A stretch of 64,000 bases of DNA, from NCBI RefSeq assembly GCF_900107835.1, contig NZ_FNRG01000019.1, positions 1 to 64,000 of the forward strand, given 5' to 3'. Source of the DNA: Oribacterium sp. KHPX15 (GTDB taxonomy: Bacteria > Bacillota > Clostridia > Lachnospirales > Lachnospiraceae). Both the position numbers and the translations under genes were made by a program. The notes under the pieces are model-generated. The model made no database searches. It worked only from the letters and a program-made list of their open reading frames with translations, and was not told the origin of the DNA. Below are positions 26,134 to 34,932 of the stretch, piece by piece (the stretch's first letter is position 1; each line of letters opens with the position of its first letter).

Positions 26134-28032
26134 TTATGCTTCAAGTCTGATATACAGACTCTCCTCCGATCCGGTGTGGAAATGAACTTCCTCCGTTGAA
26201 CCGTCTGCCTTCGTTAATGTTCCGGTCAGGATGTCATCACTGTAAAATCCGGTATCGTATGAAAGCTTCTCTATCCAACCATCACGACAGAAGAAACCCT
26301 TCGTGGTCACGATGCGGTCCTCCGGATCCGCATTCATATCAGCTTCGTAATTTACGGTAAGCAGTTCGCGTCCGTTGATCTTTACACTTAAAATATTATC
26401 ATCGAAAAGCAGTACAACGTCGGCAAGACGTCCTTCGCCGACATACTCATCGCCTGTAAGCGCTGAAGTCCAGTAATACGGCACTTCTCTTTCCTCTCCA
26501 AAATCAGATGAGGCTGAGGTGCTGCTCTCTTTACCCGGCTCTGCCTTCGACGCGTTTTCCTTCCAGGTGTCCATACGCTTCACTGCAGATGCCGGAGCAT
26601 TAACCACACATCCCTCAGGGAAGCTCGGATGCTTCTCATCCTGTCCGTAGTAATCAGCTATGGCACCGGTAAATTCAGCAGACTTGAGCCCTTCGCACTT
26701 TCCAAAGGCATCAGGTCCTACACTGCTAATACCGTTTCCGAAGGTAACCTTTGTGATGCCCGCACATCCTGTAAATGCATACTTACCAACATAAGCAAGG
26801 CCGTCCGGGAATACCAGTTCTCCCGTTAATCCTTCACAAACGGAAAATGCGCTATCCTTGATATGTGTGAGTGTTTCAGGGAATCCTGCTATGGAAGTAA
26901 AGCCATTGCAGCCTGAAAATGCAGCCTGACCTATGGAAATAAGTCCTGAAGGAAGCTTCAAAGTACCGGTAAAAGCAGTTCCACCAAAAGCATGGTCACC
27001 GATAACCAGCAGCGATTCGGGCAGCTCAAGCTCACCGGTAAGACTATTGCAACCCCTGAAGCAGCCGGAACAGATGTATTCCAGATTTTTCGGAAGCTTA
27101 AGCGAAGTGATGCACTCATCTCCTTCAAAGGCATTGTTCTCCATAAGCTTCAGGCTGTCTGGAAGCACCACCGAACCTTTAAGTCTTTTCATATAGGATA
27201 ATCCACCGTTTCCTATATGCTCAAGTCCCTTAGGCAGAGTTAATGTTCCATCAAAGCCGCATCCGCAGAACGCGTGGAAATCGATATCTTTAACACTGTC
27301 CGGAATCACAAGATCACCTGTGAAGTTCTCACAATGGTTAAAGCAGGAGTACTCAATCTTTTCAAGATTTGCAGGCAGCTTCAGTTTCCCGTCAAAGCCG
27401 CACTCGCTGAAAACCCAGTCTCCCATGGAAGTCACAGAATCCGGAATGATCAGATCTCCTCTCAGTTTTCGAGCCCTGATAAAAGCACATCTTCCGATCT
27501 TTTCGAGACCGTCCGGCAGTTCCAGAGTGCCTTCCGCATTTTCAAAGTCTGCAAATGCTTCATCTCCGATCTCCTTCAAAGACTTGGACAGCTTGATACC
27601 TGTAAAGCCCTTGCAACGCGTAAATGCATAGTCGCCCACTTTCTCAACCGAATCCGGAAGAATAAGCTCACCGGTCAATCCCTCACAACCATAAAATGCA
27701 AATTCGCCTATGGTTTTCAGAGTGCTTGGTAGCACAAGTTCACCGGTAAGGTTCTGGTTCGAATAAAATGCATTTCTCACAATGGACGTGATTCCCTCGC
27801 CGATAACCAGCTTCTGGATCTTGTAATCCGACCACATGAATTTCTCCGCTTCCATCTCTCCGGTACCCGAGAAAGTCAGAGTTTTGGTTGATTTATCGTA
27901 AGTCCAGGTTATATTCTCACCACAGGTGCCTGTTTCCCCCTTGGTCTTTTCACCACCCATGGCCTCCGATCTGCATCCGAATAATCCAAATAACATCATT
28001 AACCCCACTAAAATAATCCATACTCGTTTCAT
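26134..28032 (-). CDS. BspA-type leucine-rich-repeat surface lipoprotein
   Basis: A 632-residue exported lipoprotein: hydrophobic signal and lipobox LFGC at residues 16-20, then about 15-16 BspA/LRR_5 repeats of 22-24 residues (around 70-450) with the recurring pattern L-P-x-x-L-x-x-I-G-x-x-A-F-x-x-C. A Ser/Glu-rich linker and a C-terminal beta-rich domain of about 110 residues follow (510-632). Such proteins bind host or plant polymers or other cells. It is the first gene of a unit with the CapA-like protein and nagA. Codon use and GC content resemble its neighbours. Confidence 0.85.
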   Translation of the reverse strand: MKRVWIILVGLMMLFGLFGCRSEAMGGEKTKGETGTCGENITWTYDKSTKTLTFSGTGEMEAEKFMWSDYKIQKLVIGEGITSIVRNAFYSNQNLTGELVLPSTLKTIGEFAFYGCEGLTGELILPDSVEKVGDYAFTRCKGFTGIKLSKSLKEIGDEAFADFENAEGTLELPDGLEKIGRCAFIRARKLRGDLIIPDSVTSMGDWVFSECGFDGKLKLPANLEKIEYSCFNHCENFTGDLVIPDSVKDIDFHAFCGCGFDGTLTLPKGLEHIGNGGLSYMKRLKGSVVLPDSLKLMENNAFEGDECITSLKLPKNLEYICSGCFRGCNSLTGELELPESLLVIGDHAFGGTAFTGTLKLPSGLISIGQAAFSGCNGFTSIAGFPETLTHIKDSAFSVCEGLTGELVFPDGLAYVGKYAFTGCAGITKVTFGNGISSVGPDAFGKCEGLKSAEFTGAIADYYGQDEKHPSFPEGCVVNAPASAVKRMDTWKENASKAEPGKESSTSASSDFGEEREVPYYWTSALTGDEYVGEGRLADVVLLFDDNILSVKINGRELLTVNYEADMNADPEDRIVTTKGFFCRDGWIEKLSYDTGFYSDDILTGTLTKADGSTEEVHFHTGSEESLYIRLEA

Positions 28033-28219
28033 CCCACATTGTTCCTTCCTTAAACATGAAACACCGGTTATCTATAAGAAATATTCTACCATAATCTCAG
28101 TATTTAACACATATCTCACATCTTATTATATATACATTTATCCGTGTCCTGTTCACCGCAGAGGATTTCTATCCAAGATCTTTCTCTCTTAGGGACATTT
28201 CAGGCATCTGCCTTAATAT

Positions 28220-28248
28220 TTGTCAGTATTTTGCCGATTGACTATAAT
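28220..28248 (+). promoter_or_regulatory. Promoter of the secreted protein gene at 28289
   Basis: TTGTCA (28220-28225), a 17-base spacer and TATAAT (28243-28248), a near-consensus promoter. It lacks the dyad box of the related genes at 30-36 kb. Confidence 0.7.
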
Positions 28249-28288
28249 GGGAAGTAACTAAATATTTGAATATGATGGGAGGTATCTA

Positions 28289-28996
28289 ATGTTCAGAAAA
28301 ATAATGAAAACAATTGCCGCGACTGCGCTTGTGGCAGCTGCATTATCAGCAACTTCTTTTGCCGGACAATGGCTGCAGTATGGCTCAGACTGGTACTATC
28401 AGCAGGATGACGGGTCCAATGCAAAAAACCAGTGGGTAGGGAACTACTATTTAGGAAGCGACGGAATCATGTACACGAGTTCCTGGACTCCCGACGGATA
28501 CTATGTTGACGCCAGTGGTAAATGGGACGGAAGACCCTCTGTAAACACCGGAACCACACAAGAGCCCGTGAATACCATAGGACAGTATATTTACAACAGT
28601 CCCCTGGTAGCTGATATGATCAACACTGACGAAATGACCTGGAGTTATGGCGGAACCCCGGTACAGATCATCCAAAGCAACGATACGGCCTTTTACGACA
28701 GGGGTACCTACTATGAGATACCTAACTGTGATGTATTGGGAGCTTACTATGATGAGTATGGTGAGCATGGCTATTACACTCTGGTTACAGGCCCAATTTA
28801 CGTAAGAAAGAACGCTACGGTTAATAAATATGACTATAATACCGGCGCTACAATCACTATAACCGCCGAGCAGGTTGTACAGCAGTACGGTTCACTCTAT
28901 GAAGGTGGATACATTTCACTGTGCACCATTGGTTGTGCTACTTCTTTCGATGCCAATGGCTATATCACAAAGCTGTCGGTTCATGCCTTTGAATAA
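28289..28996 (+). CDS. Secreted wall-binding-like protein, group B (1)
   Basis: A 235-residue exported protein. Signal peptide about residues 1-25 (MFRKIMKTIA..., cleavage near SFAG), then a tryptophan- and tyrosine-rich module (26-85: GQWLQYG, WYYQ, NQWVGNYYLGSDG, SWTPDGYYVD, GKWDG) that resembles the choline/glucan-binding repeats of surface proteins. The remaining 150 residues are a beta-rich domain of unknown function with IYVRKNA and AEQVVQQYGSL motifs, shared with the genes at 33102 and 33997. The ATG is preceded by GGGAGG. The tail function is unknown; this copy is the only one on the plus strand. Confidence 0.75.
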   Translation: MFRKIMKTIAATALVAAALSATSFAGQWLQYGSDWYYQQDDGSNAKNQWVGNYYLGSDGIMYTSSWTPDGYYVDASGKWDGRPSVNTGTTQEPVNTIGQYIYNSPLVADMINTDEMTWSYGGTPVQIIQSNDTAFYDRGTYYEIPNCDVLGAYYDEYGEHGYYTLVTGPIYVRKNATVNKYDYNTGATITITAEQVVQQYGSLYEGGYISLCTIGCATSFDANGYITKLSVHAFE

Positions 28997-28999
28997 CTC

Positions 29000-29027
29000 G
29001 TAATCCACCGGGAACGAAGCGGATTAC
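29000..29027. repeat. Hairpin of the CCACYGGGRACG family
   Basis: GTAATCC-N14-GGATTAC with CACCGGGAACG inside. The string CGTAATCCAC(C/T)GGG(A/G)ACG recurs at 51559-51576, so this is probably an interspersed repeat as well as a hairpin after the stop at 28996. Confidence 0.45.
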
Positions 29028-29045
29028 CAAATGAACAATATAAAA

Positions 29046-29086
29046 AGAGCGAGGATGAAACTTTTTGACGGTTTCATCCCCGCTCT
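29046..29086. terminator. Bidirectional terminator
   Basis: A 16-bp stem with one mismatch (AGAGCG-a-GGATGAAAC / GTTTCATCC-c-CGCTCT) followed by TCGTTTTT on the plus strand, between two convergent genes. Confidence 0.85.
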
Positions 29087-29093
29087 CTCGTTT

Positions 29094-30341
29094 TTATGCC
29101 GCAGGAGCCAGGGCTTCATCTACCCCGACTTTCTTTGTAACACTGTCGCCGTAAATGGTTGTCCAGTCATTCTTCATGGAAACCGGAATCCAGTTATTTT
29201 CGGCACAGCTCTGGTACATGGCATTGGCCTTATCAAGGTTACCGTTTTCGCGATCCAGATCATCACAGCAAAGCATAAAGGCAAGGCTCTTGTACGGATT
29301 TTCGGTAATGGTGTACATAGCCATGCTGGCATCGCTCATGGTATTGCCAAAAGAAAGTACCGGCTGCACTCCTATCTCCTGAATGATGGCAGTTGTTTTG
29401 TTCATGTTAACATTCCCTCTCAGGAATTGACCTCCAAGAACAATTTTGTCCTTACCGGTAAATGTATAGCTCAAACCATCCTCATCCTCCTGTCCGGTGG
29501 CAACAACGCTTTCGTCAGTACCGATTATCTGACGCATGGGAACATTAAGAGGAGAATTCTTCACAATACTTCGAACTATAAATCTGTCGGATCCGCTCAC
29601 AACATAAACGGTGAAATCATTGGCCTGAAGATACTCAACTATCTGAAGCATGGGGAGATACCAGGCGTCTCCACGGAGAAGCCCGTTGTAACTCGGCATG
29701 GGGAGCTGCTTGTAATTCTGAATATAAGTATCAAACTCTTCCAAGGTCATGCCGGCAAATGAAGAAGCTATACTCTTGGCAATGTCCATAGGAAGGTTAT
29801 TTGCTTTTTTACCTTTTTCGTTAAGATCAACTATCTTCTGGGCGGTAGCTTTTTCAAACTTTTTCGCCCTGTAACAGTCGTCCTCAAAAACACGATAAAC
29901 CAGCAGGTTGTACCAAAAGTAGTTCGGATCTGTCTCGCAGAATAATGTTCCGTCAAAGTCAAAAACCGCTATACGTCGATCTACCGGTATGAAATTCGGA
30001 CTGCTCTCTTCTGTAATGTCAGACATATAGGATATAAGCTGCTGCTTTGTCAGAGCTGAATCTGTCCAGTAAGTAAGCATGTTATTGCCGGTTTCAACCG
30101 CCATTTCTGCTGCAGAGAGCTCAACCGGTGCTTCTGTTTCGGGAACTGTTTCACCAATGGTCTCCACCACTTCTGCCATTGTTTCTTCTATTGTATTTGC
30201 CGGTGTTTCTTCGGCCACCGTACGGGACTTAAGCTTGCTGTTTATAAGTGTGACCATGGCAACTGTCAGAGCTATCGTTACCGCGATGAGCACTATGGCT
30301 ATATATTTCCATACTATAGATGTACTGTTTTCTCGTTCCAA
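29094..30341 (-). CDS. Membrane-anchored HAD-family phosphatase
   Basis: A 415-residue protein with one N-terminal membrane helix (about 12-33), a Thr/Glu-rich linker and a haloacid-dehalogenase domain (about 115-405). HAD motifs: FDFDGTLF with nucleophile Asp, the VVSGSD serine motif, a lysine-bearing region and SFGNTMSD, which fits the phosphoserine-phosphatase-like subclass with a helical cap. The domain would lie outside the membrane, where it may release phosphate from extracellular or wall substrates. The ATG is not clearly preceded by a strong ribosome site. Its promoter region shares a long block with that of the kinase-TIR gene at 42551. Confidence 0.75.
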   Translation of the reverse strand: MERENSTSIVWKYIAIVLIAVTIALTVAMVTLINSKLKSRTVAEETPANTIEETMAEVVETIGETVPETEAPVELSAAEMAVETGNNMLTYWTDSALTKQQLISYMSDITEESSPNFIPVDRRIAVFDFDGTLFCETDPNYFWYNLLVYRVFEDDCYRAKKFEKATAQKIVDLNEKGKKANNLPMDIAKSIASSFAGMTLEEFDTYIQNYKQLPMPSYNGLLRGDAWYLPMLQIVEYLQANDFTVYVVSGSDRFIVRSIVKNSPLNVPMRQIIGTDESVVATGQEDEDGLSYTFTGKDKIVLGGQFLRGNVNMNKTTAIIQEIGVQPVLSFGNTMSDASMAMYTITENPYKSLAFMLCCDDLDRENGNLDKANAMYQSCAENNWIPVSMKNDWTTIYGDSVTKKVGVDEALAPAA

Positions 30342-30399
30342 TGTTAACCCCCTGATGATCAGCGAACTTGAATTGTTGATTTGCTGTATTGAAATCGAT

Positions 30400-30458
30400 A
30401 ACTGAATTATAGCATGATAGAGGCGCTAAAAGTTGATATTTCGGTATTATTTTTATAG
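30400..30458 (-). promoter_or_regulatory. HAD-gene promoter block shared with the kinase-TIR gene
   Basis: TATAAT on the minus strand (30406-30411) inside AACTGAATTATA, then CATGATA, TAAAAGT and GATAT. The same order and near-identical spacing occur at 42630-42690 before the kinase-TIR gene. Confidence 0.55.
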
Positions 30459-30516
30459 AGAGATAAATTCAAAAAGAATATGTCTATGCGGAAACTCAGT
30501 TTATTATTACGCTGTT

Positions 30517-30546
30517 GAGGGCGGTTCTCCGTAGAGAACCGCCCTC
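30517..30546 (-). terminator. Hairpin after the secreted protein gene at 30588
   Basis: GAGGGCGGTTCTC-cgta-GAGAACCGCCCTC, a perfect 13-bp stem. No T-run follows, so termination strength is uncertain. The CGGTTCTC/GAGAACCG core matches that of the 52-bp palindrome at 9607. Confidence 0.55.
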
Positions 30547-30587
30547 ATTATACTTCAAAGAATAATTTCCAACTATTTTTTCAATTG

Positions 30588-31199
30588 TCAGTAAACATAA
30601 TCCCAAATATTCATCTTTTCGAATGGGTTTTCAACAGGAGTTCCATCCAAAAGTCGTTCGAATCTATATAAGGTTTCGCCAGTATAACGATCGATATAGT
30701 AACTAGCAGATGCACCTGTATAGGATCTGAATGCAATCACAATCTGGTTATCATCACTTGACGCTAATGCCCAACAAGCGCAATTACCGTTTTCTCTTAA
30801 ATCTTTTATCGTAGGCCATTCTTCGTCCAAATAGTTCTCGAATGCATCAAGTGCCTGAGAATCAGTTAATCTTCTGGTTGTGGTTGAATTTGTATTTGTT
30901 GTACGGGCAACATTCTTAGTTTGAACTCTTCCATTATCAACCCAGGCGCCGTTACTATTAACTTCATAACCATCCGGTGATACTGTATCAACAAGCAGAT
31001 AACCCTTTTTATTAAAATAGTAACATTCCGCCACACCGTCGTTATTTCCATCAATCCAATCCCAGGTTGAAGCAGGATATGTTCCGTTTCCGTAATCATA
31101 CCACCACCCGGTGTTGTTCTTTTTCCATGTTCCTGCATTTGCAGCAAATGATGCCAGCGCAGAAATAACTAATGTAGCGATTAATAAGTGTTTTTTCAT
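30588..31199 (-). CDS. Secreted wall-binding-like protein, group A (1)
   Basis: A 203-residue exported protein. Signal peptide MKKHLLIATLVIS... cleaved near NAG (about 22), then a repeat-like module (TWKKNNTGWWYDYGNG, STWDWIDGNNDG, CYYFNKKGYL, SPDGYEVNSNGAWV; about 23-90), which resembles cell-wall/choline-binding repeats. The C-terminal domain (about 105-203; LTDSQALDAFENYL, IVIAFRSYTG, YYIDRYTGE) is shared with the gene at 32316. GGAGG precedes the ATG at 31199. It has its own dyad-box promoter (31318-31366). The tail function is unknown. Confidence 0.75.
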   Translation of the reverse strand: MKKHLLIATLVISALASFAANAGTWKKNNTGWWYDYGNGTYPASTWDWIDGNNDGVAECYYFNKKGYLLVDTVSPDGYEVNSNGAWVDNGRVQTKNVARTTNTNSTTTRRLTDSQALDAFENYLDEEWPTIKDLRENGNCACWALASSDDNQIVIAFRSYTGASASYYIDRYTGETLYRFERLLDGTPVENPFEKMNIWDYVY

Positions 31200-31317
31200 A
31201 ACTTCCTCCTTAGTTTTACTACCCACATGATCCATATTATAGACCTTATAATCCAGTCAGAGTAGAACAAATGCTAATTTTTACGGCATGAAATAAATTG
31301 ATTTGCTTGATGAGTTT

Positions 31318-31366
31318 AATATACACTTTTATTTCACTACAGTTTTCCGGGAATCTGTACTTTCTG
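31318..31366 (-). promoter_or_regulatory. Dyad-box promoter A
   Basis: Minus-strand -10 TATATT (31323-31318) preceded at a fixed 16-base gap by the imperfect dyad CAGTTTTCCGGGAATCTG (plus-strand reading, 31340-31357) and TACTTTCTG. This box recurs with the same spacing at five other genes. It occupies the -35 region, so an activator or an alternative sigma factor is likely. Confidence 0.65.
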
Positions 31367-31512
31367 GTTACTGACGCTTATATTCAAGATATTTCGGAGG
31401 ATGTATTTATTTTCCTTTACAGTGGTTTAATAATGATAAATAGAAGATTATACCCTCAAATCATCCAAAAGAAAGTAAACAAATAACTGAATTATACCAT
31501 GTCTCGAACTAC

Positions 31513-31546
31513 AAAAAAATCAGGCTGCCGATTGACGACAGCCTGA
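31513..31546 (-). terminator. Intrinsic terminator of the two-gene secreted unit
   Basis: TCAGGCTG / CAGCCTGA stem; on the minus strand the right arm is followed by seven T residues, after the stop at 31606. Confidence 0.8.
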
Positions 31547-31605
31547 TTTAAACTACATTAACCTGAAATAATCTTCCTCTATGTTGTATAACGAGATATT
31601 TTTAG

Positions 31606-32295
31606 CTACCTTTTTACCATTACATAGTAACCATCACATACACCATCCGGATCGTTACATGTATGAATAATTATTTTACCATCAGAAATAGCATTTATTT
31701 CAACTGGACACGGACCATCAGGATAATAACTATCCTCAACGAATGTTGAATACATTCCGTATTTTCCATATGATTCTTGTATCAGATTACCACAAGTGAC
31801 TTTATGTCCGTCCATGAATAGTTCATAGAACAAGCCACCTCCATAATATGAAATTCTTATTAAATCAAAACCATATATAATTCTTTCTTTATAAGATGGT
31901 TGACCCAAAAGAGCAACGTATTCTGTACCTGAAGCAAAATAGTATGTACCTGTCTGTAAATTCCCGTATAAGCCATTTGGAGCAACAACTTTAGTCTGAA
32001 CATATCCGTCATTTGGAACACTTGTATTAACAACAGATATCCATGCACCGTTTCTATCAACAAGAGATCCATCCGGAGTTACTGAGCTAGTAACCAGATA
32101 TCCTTTATCATTAAAGTAATAGCATTCTGCTATATAATCCGAATCAGAATCTATCCACTGCCAGCAGGAAGCAGGATAGGTTCCGTTTCCGTAATCATAC
32201 CACCATCCTATGCTGTCCTTCTTCCATACTCCTGCACTAGCCATAAACGCTGTCAAAACAGAGATTACAAATGTTGTGAATAATAATTTTTTCAT
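31606..32295 (-). CDS. Secreted wall-binding-like protein, group A (2)
   Basis: A 229-residue exported protein. Signal peptide MKKLLFTTFVISVLTAF..., then the same tryptophan/tyrosine module (VWKKDSIGWWYDYGNG, SCWQWIDSDSDY, CYYFNDKGYL, TPDGSLVDRNGAWI). Its tail (about 100-229) differs from that of the other group A members: it has GLYGNLQTGTYYFASG and a beta-rich end with CNDPDGVCDGYY. GGAG precedes the ATG at 32295, only 20 bases after the preceding stop, so it is co-transcribed with the 32316 gene. Confidence 0.75.
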   Translation of the reverse strand: MKKLLFTTFVISVLTAFMASAGVWKKDSIGWWYDYGNGTYPASCWQWIDSDSDYIAECYYFNDKGYLVTSSVTPDGSLVDRNGAWISVVNTSVPNDGYVQTKVVAPNGLYGNLQTGTYYFASGTEYVALLGQPSYKERIIYGFDLIRISYYGGGLFYELFMDGHKVTCGNLIQESYGKYGMYSTFVEDSYYPDGPCPVEINAISDGKIIIHTCNDPDGVCDGYYVMVKR

Positions 32296-32315
32296 ACGCT
32301 TCTCCTGCTTAATTA

Positions 32316-32924
32316 TCAGTATAAATAATCCCAAAGATTAAAACTTCTATCTGTTAGTGTTTCTGTTCCTTCTACAACATCTAATCTTGTCACATAAGTA
32401 TATCCTGAATAACGATCAATATAATAATAAGATTGAGCAGCTGTATAAGATCTGAACTTGATAAGGATCTCATTTTCATCACTTTTTACTAAATCCCAGT
32501 ACCAAGTTGTATCTTGATAATATTCTTCTTTTAATTGAGGCATATATTCATACAAATAATTCAAAAATGCTTTTTCTGCCTGCTCATCAGTTAATCTTCT
32601 GGTTGTGTTTGAATATGTATTAGTTTTTTGGGCAACATTCTTTGTTTGAACTTTTCCATTATCAACCCAGGCGCCGTCACTGTTAACTTCATAGCCATCA
32701 GGTGATACTGTATCAACAAGCAGATAACCCTTTTTATTAAAATAATAACATTCCGCCACACCGTCGTTGTTTCCATCAATCCAGTCCCAGGTTGAAGCAG
32801 GATAAGTTCCATTTCCGTAATCATACCACCACCCGGTGTTGTTCTTTTTCCATGTTCCTGCATTTGCAGCAAATGATGCCAGAACAGAAATTGCCAATGT
32901 AGCGATTAATAAGTGTTTCTTCAT
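32316..32924 (-). CDS. Secreted wall-binding-like protein, group A (3)
   Basis: A 202-residue paralogue of the 30588 product: identical signal-peptide style, the TWKKNNTGWWYDYGNG module, and the same C-terminal domain (LTDEQAEKAFLNYL, ILIKFRSYTA, YYIDRYSGY, NLWDYLY) though diverged. GGAGG precedes the ATG at 32924. Its upstream 150 bp resemble those of the 30588 and 33997 genes, showing duplication together with the promoter. First gene of a pair with 31606-32295. Confidence 0.75.
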   Translation of the reverse strand: MKKHLLIATLAISVLASFAANAGTWKKNNTGWWYDYGNGTYPASTWDWIDGNNDGVAECYYFNKKGYLLVDTVSPDGYEVNSDGAWVDNGKVQTKNVAQKTNTYSNTTRRLTDEQAEKAFLNYLYEYMPQLKEEYYQDTTWYWDLVKSDENEILIKFRSYTAAQSYYYIDRYSGYTYVTRLDVVEGTETLTDRSFNLWDYLY

Positions 32925-33021
32925 AACTTCCTCCTTAGATTTTACTACCCACATGATTCAGAATATAGATCTGATAAATCAACTCAGAGTAGAATATATA
33001 CTCTTTTTACTTGATATGTTT

Positions 33022-33070
33022 ACTATACACTTTTGTTACATTTCAGTTTTCACAAAAATTGTACTTTCTG
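33022..33070 (-). promoter_or_regulatory. Dyad-box promoter B
   Basis: Minus-strand -10 TATAGT (33027-33022), a 16-base gap, then a degenerate box reading CAGTTTTCACAAAAATTG followed by TACTTTCTG. The right half of the dyad is weaker than in the others. Confidence 0.55.
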
Positions 33071-33101
33071 GGTCTAGTCGTTTATATTCAAATATTATTC
33101 A

Positions 33102-33794
33102 TCAACCAAAAGGAAAAGAAGTAAACCTTGTTATATATCCATTTGAATCAAAGTATGTTTTTTCACCGACGGTTCTAAATACTCCGTTGTAATAACTATC
33201 CTGATGAAGTGAACCATAATACTGTATTAACTGTTCTGCTGTCATGGTACCACTATTTGTGTCAGCTAAAGCATTCTTTCTGATATATATTGGACCTGTC
33301 AGAAAATCATATGTGGAGAAATCTCCATACTCATCAAAACATGGTGCTTCCCATACGCAATTAGGCAATTCATAGTAAGTACCTCTATCGATAATTACAT
33401 TATCATTAGATCTAATGATCTCTACCGGGGTTCCTGCATAACTTAATTTATTTTCACCCCAAATCGTGCCGTATAGTCTCGGACTGTTATAATGAATCTG
33501 TCCTATAGCATTGACCGGCTCATATGTTGTACTTGTGCCATAAGCCGATCTTCCATCCCATTTACCTGTAGCATCAACATAATATCCGTCGGGAGTCCAG
33601 GAATTTGTGTACATTATTCCGTCACTGCCAAGGTAATAGTTTCCCACCCACTGATTTCTGGCAAATGAGCCATCACTTTTCTGATAGCACCAATTTTGGC
33701 CATACTGTAACCACTGGCCTGCAAATGAAACTGTTGATAATGCCGTTGCTATAAGTACTGCAGCTGCAATTATTTTAAATGTTTTTCCGAACAT
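33102..33794 (-). CDS. Secreted wall-binding-like protein, group B (2)
   Basis: A 230-residue exported protein. The signal peptide MFGKTFKIIAAAVLIA... is cleaved near SFAG, followed by the group B module (GQWLQYGQNWCYQKSDG, RNQWVGNYYLGSDG, SWTPDGYYVDATGKWDG). The tail has YIRKNA and AEQLIQYYGSL as in its paralogues but diverges strongly in between. The ATG at 33794 has GGAGG five or six bases upstream. Nearly identical to the 33997 product in the first 90 residues and much less so afterwards: conserved head, variable tail. Confidence 0.75.
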   Translation of the reverse strand: MFGKTFKIIAAAVLIATALSTVSFAGQWLQYGQNWCYQKSDGSFARNQWVGNYYLGSDGIMYTNSWTPDGYYVDATGKWDGRSAYGTSTTYEPVNAIGQIHYNSPRLYGTIWGENKLSYAGTPVEIIRSNDNVIIDRGTYYELPNCVWEAPCFDEYGDFSTYDFLTGPIYIRKNALADTNSGTMTAEQLIQYYGSLHQDSYYNGVFRTVGEKTYFDSNGYITRFTSFPFG

Positions 33795-33868
33795 AACTAA
33801 CCTCCTTAGTTTCACCTATTACATGACTTATATTATGTTTGAAATCAATTGATTTACCTGATGAGCCT

Positions 33869-33917
33869 AATATACACTTTTGTATAATTGTAGTTTTCGG
33901 GAAATATGCACTTTCTC
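33869..33917 (-). promoter_or_regulatory. Dyad-box promoter C
   Basis: Minus-strand -10 TATATT (33874-33869), a 16-base gap, then TAGTTTTCGGGAAATATG and CACTTTCTC. Half-sites are separated by one base less than in the consensus. Confidence 0.55.
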
Positions 33918-33996
33918 ATTCTTGACGTTTAAATTCAAATCATTAATTGTATGTTCTTAAATTTTTTTAGATTCTGTCAAGTATTTCACCCGTAAA

Positions 33997-34686
33997 TCAT
34001 TCAAAGCAATGAGCGGTAAACCTTGTTATATATCCATTTGAATCAAATGATGTGCCACTGGCTACAGTATCCAAGGCCAAATATCCCCCTACATGGAGTG
34101 AACCATAATTCTGTACTAACTGTTCAGCTGTCATGGTATTGTCAATTATGCGAGCAACCGCATTCTTTCTGACATATAAAGGACTTGATTGTAAAACATA
34201 GTATTCATGATCATCGTACTCATTAAAATATGCTCCATACAACCTACCATTCGGGATTTCATAGTAAGTACCCCTGTCGTAAATCACTTTATCAGCACTT
34301 GATATAATCTCTACTGGAGCACCATAATAACTAAATGTCGTTTCACCGTAGTTGATCATATCATTAACCCTTGGACTATTATAAAGCAGCTGTCCTATAG
34401 CATTGACCGGCTCATATGTTGTACTTGTGCCATAAGCCGATCTTCCATCCCATTTTCCTGTAGCATCAACATAATATCCGTCGGGAGTCCATGAATTGGT
34501 GTACATTATTCCATCACTGCCAAGGTAATAATTCCCTACCCACTGATTTCTGGCAAATGAACCATCGCTTTTCTGATAGCACCAATTCTGACCATACTGT
34601 AACCACTGGCCTGCAAATGAAGTTGTTGATAATGCTGTTGCCATAAGTACTGCTGCTGCAATTGATTTAACCGTTTTTCTAAACAT
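33997..34686 (-). CDS. Secreted wall-binding-like protein, group B (3)
   Basis: A 229-residue exported protein with signal peptide (MFRKTVKSIAAAVLMA...), the group B tryptophan/tyrosine module, and a tail closer to the 28289 product than to the 33102 product (YGAPVEIISS, YDRGTYYEIPN, LYVRKNAVAR, AEQLVQNYGSL). The ATG at 34686 is preceded by GGAGG. The tail function is unknown. Confidence 0.75.
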   Translation of the reverse strand: MFRKTVKSIAAAVLMATALSTTSFAGQWLQYGQNWCYQKSDGSFARNQWVGNYYLGSDGIMYTNSWTPDGYYVDATGKWDGRSAYGTSTTYEPVNAIGQLLYNSPRVNDMINYGETTFSYYGAPVEIISSADKVIYDRGTYYEIPNGRLYGAYFNEYDDHEYYVLQSSPLYVRKNAVARIIDNTMTAEQLVQNYGSLHVGGYLALDTVASGTSFDSNGYITRFTAHCFE

Positions 34687-34783
34687 AATTACCCTCCTTA
34701 GTTTTACTACCCACATGATCTATATTATAGACCTAATAATCAACTCCGAGTAGAATTAATAATGTTTTTTACTTGATATGTTT

Positions 34784-34832
34784 ATTATACACCTTTATTT
34801 CATTTCGGTTTTACTGGAATCTGTAGTTTCTG
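34784..34832 (-). promoter_or_regulatory. Dyad-box promoter D
   Basis: Minus-strand -10 TATAAT (34789-34784), a 16-base gap, then CGGTTTTACTGGAATCTG and TAGTTTCTG. Confidence 0.6.
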
Positions 34833-34932
34833 TCCACCAACGTTTTAATTCAAAAAAACACTAAATATATATTATTTTACCTGTTGATCCTGTCAGATCT
34901 TTTTTTATTAATTAAATTCCTACAATCAAATA

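Larger units (their letters stand above)
30342..30587. other. Intergenic region with promoter and terminator
   Basis: It holds the HAD-gene promoter block (30400-30458) and a 13-bp hairpin (30517-30546). No gene is seen. Confidence 0.5.
31200..31605. other. Intergenic region with dyad-box promoter and terminator
   Basis: It contains the dyad-box promoter A (31318-31366), a stray copy of AACTGAATTATACCATG (31485-31501) and the terminator of the next gene (31513-31546). No gene is visible. Confidence 0.5.

Noticed and set aside
29031-29762. 243-codon plus-strand frame opposite the HAD gene
   Set aside because: Antisense to intact HAD motifs and overlapping a strong terminator at its start; shadow frame.
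28289-34686. Phage or mobile-element origin of the secreted protein cluster
   Set aside because: No integrase, transposase, attachment-site repeat or phage gene is present; tandem duplication explains the copies.
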